The notes beneath the pieces are model-generated. The model was given only the letters and a program-made list of their open reading frames with translations. It did not search any database and was not told the origin of the DNA. This document shows, piece after piece, positions 43,438 to 51,839 of a DNA stretch of 64,000 nucleotides; the first letter of the stretch is position 1; the number at the start of each line of letters is the position of its first letter. The position numbers and the translations under genes were made by a program. The stretch spans positions 62,001 to 126,000 of the forward strand of contig NZ_ML133857.1 of the NCBI RefSeq assembly GCF_003994255.1, read 5' to 3'. This DNA is from Brachybacterium paraconglomeratum. Lineage in GTDB: Bacteria > Actinomycetota > Actinomycetes > Actinomycetales > Dermabacteraceae.

Positions 43438-43784
43438 GAGGGGTCTCCGTCCTGTGTGGCCTGCGCGGTGCGCAGCACGTCCTCGAGGGCGTCGAAGCGG
43501 CCGGACCAGATCCGTCGGTGCTCCTCGACCCAGTCGGTCGCCGCCTCGAGCGGCTCCGGGGTGAGGGTGCACAGTCGCCACTGCGCCTGCGGCGTCCGGG
43601 TGATCAGCCCCGCCTCCTCCAGCACCCGCAGGTGCTGGCTGATCGCGGGACGGGAGACGGCGAAGGGCTCGGCGAGGTCGCCCACGCGCAGCGGCCCCCG
43701 GGAGAGGCGCTCGATCATCGCGCGCCGGGTCGGGTCCGCCAGGGCGTGGAAGACCCGCGAGAGCGGATCCGCCGCAGACTGCAT
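43434..43784 (-). CDS. ArsR-family transcriptional repressor
   Basis: The 116-residue protein has a winged helix (FHALADPTRRAMIERLSRGP, DLAEPFAVSRPAISQHLRVL, EEAGLITRTPQAQWRLC). The metal-binding CxC of ArsR/SmtB is absent, so it belongs to the group paired with AHSA1 proteins, whose ligand is unknown. AAGGAG precedes the ATG. The GTAAG-N6-CTTAC dyad just upstream is a probable self-operator. The downstream fusion gene overlaps by 4 nt. Confidence 0.92.
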   Translation of the reverse strand: MQSAADPLSRVFHALADPTRRAMIERLSRGPLRVGDLAEPFAVSRPAISQHLRVLEEAGLITRTPQAQWRLCTLTPEPLEAATDWVEEHRRIWSGRFDALEDVLRTAQATQDGDPS

Positions 43785-43800
43785 GTCACCAACTCCTTAA

Positions 43801-43816
43801 GTAAGAAACTGCTTAC
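43801..43816 (-). promoter_or_regulatory. GTAAG-N6-CTTAC operator before the ArsR gene
   Basis: Arms GTAAG (43801-43805) and CTTAC (43812-43816) lie 17 nt upstream of the ATG in a short AT-rich patch, where the promoter must lie. The half-site and spacing are of the kind bound by ArsR-type winged-helix dimers. Confidence 0.6.
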
Positions 43817-43855
43817 ACAATCCTCCTCGTCGTCGCCCCTGTCAAGGGAGGTCGA

Positions 43856-43897
43856 AGGGTCCGTTGTTCGAGATCGAGGGTCCGCACTTCGAGACGC
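43856..43897 (+). promoter_or_regulatory. Two 21-bp direct repeats upstream of the ABC operon
   Basis: AGGGTCCG (43856, 43877) and TTCGAGA occur twice with a 21-nt period, two helical turns, matching at 15 of 21 positions. The -10 candidate TAGTGT (43903-43908) follows 5 nt later. This is a plausible tandem activator or repressor site. Confidence 0.5.
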
Positions 43898-44010
43898 TCG
43901 ACTAGTGTGGGCTCGCTGTCCCGCCCTCGATCCCTGCCCCAGTCCGCCCGATCCCTCACGTCCCCGTCGGTCGCCGATGACGCCGGCCGCCCCGGGACCC
44001 AGGAGCCCGC

Positions 44011-44802
44011 ATGCACACCACACCACCCGCCCCCGGCGCCGTCGTCGCCGAGGACGTCTCGAAGGTCTTCTTCTCCGGCACCGACCCCGTCTGGGCGCTC
44101 GAGGACTTCTCCCTGACCCTCGAGCCCGGCTCCTTCACCTGCATCGTCGGCCCCTCCGGCTGCGGGAAGTCCACTTTCCTGCGCATCCTCGGCGGGCTCG
44201 AGGAGCGCACCGTCGGCTCCGTGACGATGCCGGACGAGGGCCACCGGATCCCCGCCGCCTTCGTGTTCCAGGAGCACGGCGTCTTCCCCTGGATGACGGT
44301 GCGGGAGAACGTCGCCTTCGGCCTGCGGATGACCGGCACCGGCACGGCTGAGCGCCGACGCATCGCCGACGACTGGCTCGCCCGGGTGCGCCTGACCGAC
44401 TTCGCCGACTCCTACCCCCATCAGCTCTCCGGCGGCATGCGCCAGCGCGTCGCGATCGCCCGCGCCTTCGCGACCGGCTCCCCGGTGCTGCTCATGGACG
44501 AGCCGCTCGGCGCGCTCGACGCCCAGACCCGCATGCTCATGCAGGAGGAGCTCATCGCCCTGTGGGAGGCCGAGCGCAAGACCGTCCTCATGGTCACCCA
44601 CGACATCGACGAGGCGATCGTCCTCTCCGACCGCGTGATCGTGATGTCCGGCCGTCCCGGCACCCTCCGCGAGGACATCACCGTCCCCTTCGACCGTCCG
44701 CGCTCCTTCGAGATCGAGCGCGACCCCGAGTACGCGGCGCTGCGCTCGCGCATCTGGAACCTGCTGCGCGAGGACGCGCGCACCGCCGAGGAGACCGCAT
44801 GA
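44011..44802 (+). CDS. ABC transporter ATPase, sulfonate/nitrate/taurine type (SsuB/TauB-like)
   Basis: The 263-residue ATPase has Walker A GPSGCGKST (47-55), signature LSGGMRQR (139-146), Walker B VLLMDEP (159-165) and the H-loop VTHDIDEAI. FQEHGVFPWMTVRENVAFGL is typical of the SsuB/TauB/NrtD group. An AGGAG sequence lies 7 nt before the ATG. The permease gene overlaps by 4 nt. It powers import of a sulfonate, nitrate, aromatic sulfonate or pyrimidine precursor; the substrate is not fixed. Confidence 0.92.
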   Translation: MHTTPPAPGAVVAEDVSKVFFSGTDPVWALEDFSLTLEPGSFTCIVGPSGCGKSTFLRILGGLEERTVGSVTMPDEGHRIPAAFVFQEHGVFPWMTVRENVAFGLRMTGTGTAERRRIADDWLARVRLTDFADSYPHQLSGGMRQRVAIARAFATGSPVLLMDEPLGALDAQTRMLMQEELIALWEAERKTVLMVTHDIDEAIVLSDRVIVMSGRPGTLREDITVPFDRPRSFEIERDPEYAALRSRIWNLLREDARTAEETA

Positions 44803-45656
44803 GCACCGCACCCGCCGCCCGCACCACGACGACGGCCGACGACCGCGAGCACCGCACCCTCGTCGCCGCCCGCGCGCAGCGCGCCCGCGACCGGCGCCTG
44901 GCCACCCGAGACCTGGTCCTCTCGATCGCGACGCCGATACTGCTGCTGGTGCTGTGGGAGCTGTGCGCCCGCGTCGAGGTCATCGACCCGCGCTTCTTCC
45001 CGCCGCCCACCCGCATCGTCTCCGCCGGCGGGGAGATGCTGGTCAGCGGCGAGCTGTGGCAGCACACCGCGCCCACCCTGATGCGACTCGCCGTCGGCGG
45101 CGGCCTCGGCGCGCTGTGCGGGATCGTGGTCGGCCTGCTGATGGGCTCCTCCCGCGCGCTGAACGCCGCGCTCGGCCCGCTGTTCTCCGCGCTCTACCCG
45201 CTGCCGAAGATCGCGATCTTCCCGATCCTGCTGATGATCTTCGGGCCTACCGAGCTGCCGAAGATCATCGCCGTGTTCATCACGACCTTCTTCATCATGC
45301 AGATCAACACCGTCTCCGGCGTGTGGGCGATCGACCGCAAGCTGCTCGAGGCGGGCGCCGCCTACGGCGCCACCGGCCTCTCCCGCTTCCGCCACGTGAT
45401 CCTGCCCGGGGCGATGCCCTTCGTGTTCTCCGGGCTGAAGACCGCCACCGGCACCGCCGTCGTGGTGGTCACCGCCGTCGAGTTCACCGGCGCGACCACC
45501 ACCGGGCTCGGCTACCTGATCTGGAACTCCTGGCAGCTGTTCATCCCGGAGAAGCTCTACGTGGGCCTGGTCGTCATCGGACTGATCGGCGCCCTGGTCA
45601 CCACGATCCTCAGCCGCTCCGAGAAGCTGCTGCTGCCCTGGCGCCGAGAGCGCTGA
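44799..45656 (+). CDS. ABC transporter permease (SsuC/TauC-like)
   Basis: The 285-residue inner-membrane protein has a basic N-terminal tail of 45 residues and six hydrophobic helices. The EAA loop, RKLLEAGAAYGATGLSRFRH, is at about 186-205 and contacts the ATPase. The start overlaps the ATPase gene (ATGA). Together with the next gene it completes a three-part importer. Confidence 0.92.
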   Translation: MSTAPAARTTTTADDREHRTLVAARAQRARDRRLATRDLVLSIATPILLLVLWELCARVEVIDPRFFPPPTRIVSAGGEMLVSGELWQHTAPTLMRLAVGGGLGALCGIVVGLLMGSSRALNAALGPLFSALYPLPKIAIFPILLMIFGPTELPKIIAVFITTFFIMQINTVSGVWAIDRKLLEAGAAYGATGLSRFRHVILPGAMPFVFSGLKTATGTAVVVVTAVEFTGATTTGLGYLIWNSWQLFIPEKLYVGLVVIGLIGALVTTILSRSEKLLLPWRRER

Positions 45657-45698
45657 CCCCCACCTCCCACCCCACCACCTGCACCCCCAGGAGCACCG

Positions 45699-46724
45699 AT
45701 GCGACGACGCACCCTTCTCTCCCTCACCGCCGCCACCGCCCTCGGCGGCGCCCTGACCGCCTGCGGCTCCGCCATCACCGGCGAGGACGCCTCCGGCGGC
45801 TCCGGCGGCGCCAACGGCACCGTGCGCGTGGGCCACCTGCCCTCGGCCCTGTTCGCGCCGCTGTACGTCGCCGACGCGATGGGCTACTTCGAGGAGGAGG
45901 GCATCACCCTCGAGCTCACCCCGCTGAAGTCCGGCCAGGACGGCGTGCCGATGCTGTCGAACGACCAGCTCGACGTGATGGTCGCCGGATTCAGCGCCGG
46001 GATGTTCAACGCCCTCGAGCAGGGCGTGGCCTTCAAGCTCGTCGGCTCCATGGGCATCTCCCCGGGCGACCCCGAGAACTCGCCCACCGCGCTCGAGGTC
46101 CGCCAGGACCTCCTGGACGACGGCACCGTCAGCGAGGTCGCGGACCTCCAGGGCCGCACCATCGGGGTCGCCGGCGGACCCGGCGCGACCGGCGGCTACC
46201 TGCTCGCGGCGATGCTCGACGAGGGCGGGCTGACCCTGAACGACGTGGAGATCTCCAACCTCGCCACCCCCGACCAGGAGCCGGCGCTCACCAACGGCTC
46301 CGTCGACGCGGCCACCCCGTCGGCCCCCTTCTCCTCCTCGATCGAGGAGGCCGGGATCGCCTCCCCGCTCGCGGTCCCCGCGAAGGGCACCACCGGCACG
46401 GGCGTGATGTACTCCGAGACCTTCGTCGGCGCCGAGCTCGCGCAGGGCTTCTTCACCGCGCTGGCCAAGGGCGCCCAGGAGCTCTCGGCCGACGGGAAGC
46501 AGACCGACGAGGTCTACCAGATCCTCGCCGACACCCTCGGCCAGGACATCGAGGTGCTGAAGGCCTCCCCGATGTACACCTACCTGCCGGATCTCGCCCC
46601 GCAGCCCGATCAGCTCGAGGCGATGCAGTCCGTGTGGATCGAGGCCGAGCAGATCACCTACGCCGAGCCGCTGGACATCGCCGGCATCGTCGATGCGAGC
46701 TTCGCGGAGAACGCGGCCGGCTGA
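45699..46724 (+). CDS. Substrate-binding lipoprotein, NMT1/SsuA-like
   Basis: The 341-residue protein starts with a lipoprotein signal, LTAC with lipidated C22, followed by a Ser/Gly linker. VGHLPSALFAPLYVADAMGYFEEEG, the DVMVAGFSAGMFNALEQG segment and IGVAGGPGATGGYLLAAML are features of NMT1/SsuA-type periplasmic-binding proteins. A Shine-Dalgarno AGGAG is 5 nt before the ATG. It delivers the unknown ligand to the two preceding subunits. It is followed by a toxin-antitoxin module with its own promoter. Confidence 0.92.
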   Translation: MRRRTLLSLTAATALGGALTACGSAITGEDASGGSGGANGTVRVGHLPSALFAPLYVADAMGYFEEEGITLELTPLKSGQDGVPMLSNDQLDVMVAGFSAGMFNALEQGVAFKLVGSMGISPGDPENSPTALEVRQDLLDDGTVSEVADLQGRTIGVAGGPGATGGYLLAAMLDEGGLTLNDVEISNLATPDQEPALTNGSVDAATPSAPFSSSIEEAGIASPLAVPAKGTTGTGVMYSETFVGAELAQGFFTALAKGAQELSADGKQTDEVYQILADTLGQDIEVLKASPMYTYLPDLAPQPDQLEAMQSVWIEAEQITYAEPLDIAGIVDASFAENAAG

Positions 46725-46759
46725 GCAGCCCGGGCCTCGACCTGACCAGGTTGCCAGAG

Positions 46760-46806
46760 CCAGGTCGACCAGATCGCTGTCCATCTGGTCGACCTGGTTC
46801 TACGAT
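46760..46806 (+). promoter_or_regulatory. Perfect 15-bp palindrome and -10 of the toxin-antitoxin operon
   Basis: CCAGGTCGACCAGAT (46760-46774) and ATCTGGTCGACCTGG (46783-46797) are exact inverted copies with an 8-nt spacer. TACGAT (46801-46806) is the -10 and ends 6 nt before the antitoxin ATG. An extra half-site, CCTGACCAGG, lies just upstream at 46741-46750. This layout is expected for autorepression by the antitoxin. Confidence 0.75.
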
Positions 46807-46812
46807 GAGGCC

Positions 46813-47085
46813 ATGAGCGCAGCGGAGACGTCGGTTCCCGATTCCAGGACGGTCAAGGTGCAGGAGGCGAAGACCCGCCTCTCCGAACTCCTGCGCGAGG
46901 TCGAGGAAGGCGCCGAGATCACCATCTCGCGCGGGCGGACCCCTGTGGCGCGCCTGGTACCGGTCGAGCCTCCGGCGCCTGAAACGCGGCGGAGGCCGCT
47001 CGGCTACCTCCGCTACGAGCTCCCCGTGACGTTCTTCGACAAGCTCCCGCCTGAGGAAATGGACGCCTGGGAGGGCGAGGAGTGA
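46813..47085 (+). CDS. Phd/YefM-type antitoxin
   Basis: The 90-residue protein begins with the Phd/YefM DNA-binding fold: VKVQEAKTRLSELLREVEEG then EITISRGRTPVARLVP. The C-terminal 35 residues (RRPLGYLRYELPVTFFDKLP) would bind and block the toxin. The ATG is leaderless relative to the TACGAT box. It overlaps the toxin gene by 4 nt (GTGA). The perfect palindrome before it is its likely operator. Confidence 0.9.
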   Translation: MSAAETSVPDSRTVKVQEAKTRLSELLREVEEGAEITISRGRTPVARLVPVEPPAPETRRRPLGYLRYELPVTFFDKLPPEEMDAWEGEE

Positions 47086-47474
47086 CCACGGTCCTGGCCG
47101 ACACTCACGTGCTGCTGTGGGCGATGACGGATCCCTCGAAGCTCACGAGCCCGGTGGAAGCCCTGATCTCCGATCTCGACACGGAGGTCCTGGTCTCCGC
47201 CGCCACTGCCTGGGAGATCTCCACGAAGGTGCGCCTAGGCAAGCTCCCCGAGGCCGAGTTCCTCGTGCTGGACTACGGAGACCATCTCCGGCGCGGCTAC
47301 TTCGAAGCACTGCCGATAGAGAGCGCTGACGCACTGGTCGGCGGCACACTCGCCTGGTACCACCGTGACCCGTTCGACCGCATGATCGCCGCGCAGGCGA
47401 TCCGTCGGGGGATCCCGCTGATCAGCGCGGACCGAGTATTCGATGATCTCGGCTCGCTCCAGCGGATCTGGTGA
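47082..47474 (+). CDS. VapC-family PIN-domain toxin
   Basis: The 130-residue protein is a PIN ribonuclease with acidic active-site residues D7 (LADTHVLLWA), E45 (AATAWEISTK), D96/D99 (RDPFDRMIAAQA) and D117 (LISADRVF). All are kept, so it should be an active Mg-dependent RNase cutting tRNA or rRNA. The GTG start overlaps the antitoxin stop codon. Codon use is slightly less GC-biased than in neighbours, in line with mobility of such modules. Confidence 0.92.
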   Translation: MTTVLADTHVLLWAMTDPSKLTSPVEALISDLDTEVLVSAATAWEISTKVRLGKLPEAEFLVLDYGDHLRRGYFEALPIESADALVGGTLAWYHRDPFDRMIAAQAIRRGIPLISADRVFDDLGSLQRIW

Positions 47475-47504
47475 CAGTGCGGCAGTCCGGGTTCTTCGCT
47501 GGAT

Positions 47505-48134
47505 TCAGATCCAGCCCTGGCGGCGGGCGATCGCGGCGGCCTCGTGCCGGTTCGCGGCCTGCAGCTTCGCCTGGGCGCTCGAGAGGTAGTTGCGCACGGT
47601 CCCCGGGGCCAGATGGGCGCGGCGAGCGATCTGCTCGACGGGGGCGCCGTCGGCCGCGAACTCGAGCACGTCCGCCTCGCGCGGCGTGAGCGGCGAATCG
47701 CCCGAGGAGATCGTCTCCGCGGCCAGCTCGGGGTCGATCGCGCGGCGCCCGTTCGCGACCGAGCGCACGGCGCGAGCGAGCTGCTCGGCCGAGGTGGTCT
47801 TCGGCAGGAAGCCCAGCACGCCCTGGGCGAGGGCGCGCTTGAGATAGCCGGGCCGCGCATGCGAGGTGAGGATCAGGCAGCGGGGCGCGGGGGAGGCCTC
47901 CGCGATCTGCTCGCACAGCTCGAGCCCGTCGCCATCGGGCAGCTGCAGGTCCACCACGGCGATGTCCGGCGTGGTCTCGGCGATCAGCCGCGCGCCCTCG
48001 GCGACGGTCCCGGCCTCGCCGAGCACCTCGAGGTCCTCCTCGAGGGACAGCATCGTCGCGAGCGCCGAGCGGATCAGGTGCTCGTCGTCGACGAGCACCA
48101 CGCGCAGCGCGGCCGGAGGAGCGGTGCCGGTCAT
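47505..48134 (-). CDS. LuxR/NarL-type response regulator (DesR-like)
   Basis: The protein has 209 residues. The receiver domain has acidic D16/D17, phospho-acceptor D62 in VVDLQLPDGDG, and the conserved Lys in GFLPKTTS. The C-terminal LuxR helix-turn-helix (about 145-205) reads LTPREADVLEFAADGAPVEQIA. Its ATG overlaps the histidine kinase stop codon, so both are translated together. The target is probably the efflux-type gene upstream of the kinase. Confidence 0.93.
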   Translation of the reverse strand: MTGTAPPAALRVVLVDDEHLIRSALATMLSLEEDLEVLGEAGTVAEGARLIAETTPDIAVVDLQLPDGDGLELCEQIAEASPAPRCLILTSHARPGYLKRALAQGVLGFLPKTTSAEQLARAVRSVANGRRAIDPELAAETISSGDSPLTPREADVLEFAADGAPVEQIARRAHLAPGTVRNYLSSAQAKLQAANRHEAAAIARRQGWI

Positions 48135-49300
48135 CGGGACCCTCCCGGGGGATCGAAGCGGACGTCGAGGGTGAAGGTGCCGTCCTCGCGGCGCACGTCC
48201 AGGCGGGCCTCGCCGTCCAGGCGCTCGCGCATCCCGGCCAGCCCGCTGCCCTCCCGGAGCTCGGCGTCCTCGCGCGCGCCGTCGTTGACCATCGTGACGC
48301 CGTCCGCGCGGAGGGTGATCTCCACGGCCGACGGGTCGGCATGGCGCAGGATGTTCGTCCCGCCCTCTCGCAGCACCCAGGCGGCGGTGCCGGCCCGTGC
48401 CGCGGGGACGTCCTCGGCCGCGCCGTGGACCGTGACCTCGACGTGCGCGGACCGCAGAAGGGATGCGGTGCCCTGCAGCTCGGTCGCGAGATCCGCCTCG
48501 CGGTAGCCGCGCACGAGCGAGCGGATCTCGGCGAGCGAGGTGCGGGCGATCTGCGCCGCCTCCCGGCCGTGCTCGGCGGCGCGGGGGTCGCCGCGCTCGG
48601 CCAGCTGCGCCACCAGCTCGGACTTCACGGCGATCACGGACAGGTCGCGACCGGTGACGTCGTGCAGGTCCCGGGCGAAGCGCAGCCGCTCCTCGGCGAC
48701 GGCGAGCTGGGCCTGCGCCTCGCGGGCGTCGTCGAGCTCGCGCACCATCGCCGCCAGCCACAGGGAGATCCGCACCGTGAGCACCACGGCGAGCAGCAGC
48801 GCGCCGGTGGGGAAGGCGACGGGGGCGGAGAGCCCGAACGCCATCGCGATCACCGTCGTCGCGACTGCCGCCGCCGCCCCGATCTGCCAGCGCCATCGCA
48901 GGAGCGCTGCGGCGGCGAGCAGTGTGAGCGAGGCGGCGAGCACGGGGGCCGCGGAGAGGCCGAGCAGCTGCAGCAGCACGATGACCGCTGACGGCACCGC
49001 GGTGGCGAGCAGCGAACGGTCCGCCGGGATGCTGCCCACCTGCGGGAGGTCCCAGCGGTCTCGCGCCTCGGGCAGCGCGTCCGCCGACCACAGTGCGAGC
49101 GCTCGGTGCCCGGACCAGGCGCCGACCACAATCTGCACGAGCAGCACCGCGGTCGCCGCCGGGGCCTCGGCCAGCAGCGCGGGCACCGGGGTGCCGAACG
49201 CGAGCAGGACCCCCAGCGGGAAGATCGCCTGGATGAGCACGACCGACCACGCCGTGTAGGCGTAGAACACGCTCCACTGGCGTGCGGTGCGGGTCTCCAC
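48131..49300 (-). CDS. Membrane sensor histidine kinase (HisKA_3, DesK-like)
   Basis: GTG 49300 is preceded by GGGAGGA at 7 nt. The 389-residue protein has about six membrane helices (12-34, 47-64, 99-117, 119-134, 138-157, 161-185), then the dimerisation domain with phospho-acceptor H213 in RFARDLHDVTGRDLSV. The ATP-binding part shows LREGGTNILRHA (N-box) and GSGLAGMRERL (G-box). No extracellular domain is visible, so it may sense membrane state, as DesK does with temperature and lipid order. Confidence 0.92.
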   Translation of the reverse strand: METRTARQWSVFYAYTAWSVVLIQAIFPLGVLLAFGTPVPALLAEAPAATAVLLVQIVVGAWSGHRALALWSADALPEARDRWDLPQVGSIPADRSLLATAVPSAVIVLLQLLGLSAAPVLAASLTLLAAAALLRWRWQIGAAAAVATTVIAMAFGLSAPVAFPTGALLLAVVLTVRISLWLAAMVRELDDAREAQAQLAVAEERLRFARDLHDVTGRDLSVIAVKSELVAQLAERGDPRAAEHGREAAQIARTSLAEIRSLVRGYREADLATELQGTASLLRSAHVEVTVHGAAEDVPAARAGTAAWVLREGGTNILRHADPSAVEITLRADGVTMVNDGAREDAELREGSGLAGMRERLDGEARLDVRREDGTFTLDVRFDPPGGSR

Positions 49301-49356
49301 AGCGGTCCTCCCCTCGGCGCGGGAACGGTCGACGAGCTGGGGCGAAGCGTATCCGC

Positions 49357-49866
49357 TCAGCCGATCGCGGCGAGGAACAGGCCGCCGAAGGCGCCGAAGA
49401 CGATGCCCCACAGGACGATGGAGATGCCCATCCAGAGGTAGACCCGGCCGCGCGCGGCGCCGAGCGCGATCAGTGCAGGTCCGGAGATCTGCGAGGCGAC
49501 CACGAACGGCCCCAGCAGGCACACCCCGGGCACGCCGTACTTCTCCAGCGCCGCGGCGACCTTGGTCCGGAAGCGGGAGGGGCTGGGCTCCTCGGCGGAG
49601 CGGCCCCCGCGCATCCGACGACCCTGGGCGATCGCGTCCCGGGTGCGGCCGGCCAGCGCGATCACCACGAAGGTCGCCACCAGGTTCCCCAGCACCGCCG
49701 CGGGGATCGCGAGGGCCGGGTGGATGCCGAGGGCGGTGCCCAGGAAGGAGCCGAGATAGCTCTCGATGAAGGGGGCCGCTCCGGCGGGGACGAGCGCGAG
49801 CACCTGCTGCCACGGCGCGAGGCCGGAGACGAGGTCGTGGAGCTGGACGAGGAGGTCCTGGAACAT
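49357..49866 (-). CDS. Small multidrug-efflux-type membrane protein
   Basis: The 169-residue protein has four hydrophobic helices (about 20-45, 50-72, 112-136, 142-167) separated by a basic loop. It resembles the short membrane proteins often annotated as small multidrug efflux proteins in Micrococcales, including GPFVVASQISGPALIALGA. GGAAGGACT lies 6 nt before the ATG. The kinase and regulator genes follow in the same direction 56 nt later. The three look like one self-regulating unit. Confidence 0.7.
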   Translation of the reverse strand: MFQDLLVQLHDLVSGLAPWQQVLALVPAGAAPFIESYLGSFLGTALGIHPALAIPAAVLGNLVATFVVIALAGRTRDAIAQGRRMRGGRSAEEPSPSRFRTKVAAALEKYGVPGVCLLGPFVVASQISGPALIALGAARGRVYLWMGISIVLWGIVFGAFGGLFLAAIG

Positions 49867-49972
49867 GGGTGGAGTCCTTCCGGGTGGCTGATGGTTCCAG
49901 CCTCCTCGTGCACGTCGCTGCGCGGCAGGGCGCGGTGTCATCGACCGGGATGTGTCTCTCACGGCCCGCCCA

Positions 49973-49984
49973 TGACAGATGTCA
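49973..49984 (-). promoter_or_regulatory. TGACA-GA-TGTCA palindrome
   Basis: A perfect 5-bp-arm dyad lies 107 nt upstream of the efflux-type gene and 110 nt upstream of metN. It could be the binding site of the LuxR-type regulator or of a methionine regulator. The short arms make chance occurrence possible. Confidence 0.3.
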
Positions 49985-50093
49985 GACCGCACGGCGTGAC
50001 CCCGTCCACATGGGGACCTGCAGGTCTGTGACGTTTGTTGCGGCAGATGAACGCGTGCTCGGCGTGCGGGGCGCTCGATGCTTGAATTCCGGG

Positions 50094-51110
50094 GTGATCA
50101 CTCTCGACGCACTGCGCAAGGTCTTCCCCGCACCCGGCGGCGGAGGCCCCGTCGTCGCGCTCGACGGGATCGACCTCCACCTCGGGCCGGGCCGCATCCA
50201 CGGGATCGTCGGCCGCTCCGGGGCGGGCAAGTCCACGCTCATCCGCTGCCTGACCGGGCTGGAGAAGCCCACCTCGGGCCGGGTCGAGATCGACGGCACC
50301 GACATCGCCGCGCTCGAGGGCGCCCAGCTGCGCGCCGCCCGGCGGAACATCGGGATGGTCTTCCAGCACGCGAACCTGCTGGACTCCCGCACCGCCGCCC
50401 AGAACATCGCCCACCCGCTCGAGATCGCCGGGGTGCCCCGCGCCGAGCGCGAGCGCCGCGTCGCCGAGCTGGTCGAGCTCGTGGGGCTCACCGGCCGCGA
50501 GCACAACCATCCCGCGCAGCTCTCGGGCGGGCAGATCCAGCGCGTCGGCATCGCGCGCGGCCTCGCCGCCGAGCCGAAGGTGCTGCTGTGCGACGAGCCG
50601 ACCAGCGCCCTGGACGGCACCACCACCCGGCAGATCCTGCGCCTGCTCGCGGACCTCCGCGAGCGCCTCGGCATCACGGTGGTGATCATCACCCACGAGA
50701 TGGGCGTGGTGCGCGAGGTGTGCGACACCGTCACCCTGCTCCAGGACGGGCGGATCACCCAGAGCGGCGACCTGCTCGAGGTCGCCGCCGATCCGCACGG
50801 CCCCCTCAGCGCCGAGCTGATCCCGCTGCCGCCGGCCCCTACCGGCATCGAGGCGCTGGTCGTGAACTGCGACTACGGCGACTCCGAGCGCTTCCGCACC
50901 ACAGATGACCTGATCCGTCTGGCCGAGACCTACGAGGCCGAGGCGACCCTCGTCGCCGGCACCATCGAGACCATCGGCGGCCGCCAGGTGGGGCGGGTCC
51001 AGCTCGCCCTGCGCAACCGCTCCGGACAGCCGATCTCCCGCCAGGGGCTCGATGACTTCCTCGCCGAGCTCGAGAGCGCCGGCGTCGTCGCGAAGGAGGT
51101 GACCGCATGA
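50094..51110 (+). CDS. metN: Methionine ABC transporter ATPase MetN
   Basis: The 338-residue protein has Walker A GRSGAGKST (40-48), the LSGGQIQRVGIARGLA signature and LLCDEPTSALD Walker B. Residues 265-338 form the C-terminal NIL (ACT-like) methionine-sensing domain (LAETYEAEATLVAGTIETIG), which distinguishes MetN from amino-acid ATPases. GTG 50094 lies 6 nt after a TTGAAT box. metI overlaps by 4 nt. Excess methionine would inhibit transport through the NIL domain. Confidence 0.95.
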   Translation: MITLDALRKVFPAPGGGGPVVALDGIDLHLGPGRIHGIVGRSGAGKSTLIRCLTGLEKPTSGRVEIDGTDIAALEGAQLRAARRNIGMVFQHANLLDSRTAAQNIAHPLEIAGVPRAERERRVAELVELVGLTGREHNHPAQLSGGQIQRVGIARGLAAEPKVLLCDEPTSALDGTTTRQILRLLADLRERLGITVVIITHEMGVVREVCDTVTLLQDGRITQSGDLLEVAADPHGPLSAELIPLPPAPTGIEALVVNCDYGDSERFRTTDDLIRLAETYEAEATLVAGTIETIGGRQVGRVQLALRNRSGQPISRQGLDDFLAELESAGVVAKEVTA

Positions 51111-51802
51111 TCGAGTGGCTCGCCAACCCCGTCTTCACCACCTGGGACTCCAACACCTCGCTGTGGTCCAACACCCTGATCACCCTGTACATGACCGTGG
51201 GGACCATGCTGTTCTCCACCCTCATCGGTGTTCCGCTGGGCCTGCTGCTCTTCGAGACCTCCGGCGCCCGCGGCGGTCTCGCCCGCTGGGTGAACCGCGT
51301 CGTCGGCTTCGTCGTGAACGTCGGGCGGTCCTTCCCGTTCATCATCCTGATCATCGCGCTGATCCCCGTCACCCGTTTCATCGTGGGCCGCGTGACCGGG
51401 CCGAACGCCGCGATGTTCGCGCTCGCGATCTCCGCGATCCCGTTCCTCGCCCGTCTCATCGAGATCAACCTGCGCGAGATCTCCGCCGGGAAGGTCGAGG
51501 CGGTGCAGATGATGGGCGCCACCCGCTGGCAGATCATCCGACAGGTCCTCCTGCCGGAGGCGCTGCCCGGCATCATCGGCTCCCTCACCACCACCACGAT
51601 CGCCGTCATCGGCTACACCGCCATGGCCGGCACCGTGGGCGGCAAGGGCCTGGGCGACCTCGCGATCCGCAACGGCTACCAGAGCTACGACAACGTGGTC
51701 ATGGTCGCGACCGTGGTCGTGCTGGTGGTCATCGTGATCGCCGTCCAGGCGCTCGGCTCCGCCCTCTCCCGCGCCGTCGACCACCGCGCCGCGGCCCGCT
51801 GA
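51107..51802 (+). CDS. metI: Methionine ABC transporter permease MetI
   Basis: The 231-residue protein has five predicted membrane helices. Family segments are NTLITLYMTVGTMLFSTLIG, NVGRSFPFIILIIALIP and the coupling loop EAVQMMGATRWQIIRQV, followed by TTIAVIGYTAMAGTVGGKGL. It starts in the metN stop codon and is followed 37 nt later by metQ. It forms the channel for L- and D-methionine. Confidence 0.95.
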   Translation: MIEWLANPVFTTWDSNTSLWSNTLITLYMTVGTMLFSTLIGVPLGLLLFETSGARGGLARWVNRVVGFVVNVGRSFPFIILIIALIPVTRFIVGRVTGPNAAMFALAISAIPFLARLIEINLREISAGKVEAVQMMGATRWQIIRQVLLPEALPGIIGSLTTTTIAVIGYTAMAGTVGGKGLGDLAIRNGYQSYDNVVMVATVVVLVVIVIAVQALGSALSRAVDHRAAAR

Positions 51803-51839
51803 CCTGCTTCATCCCACCCTCGTCGAGAAGGACATCCCC

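Noticed and set aside
46760..47474. Recent mobile element carrying the toxin-antitoxin pair
   Set aside because: No integrase, transposase, terminal repeats or target duplication was seen. Composition differs only slightly.
49867..50093. SAM riboswitch or S-box before metN
   Set aside because: No SAM-I, SAM-II or SAM-IV core could be found, and the start looks leaderless, leaving no 5' UTR.
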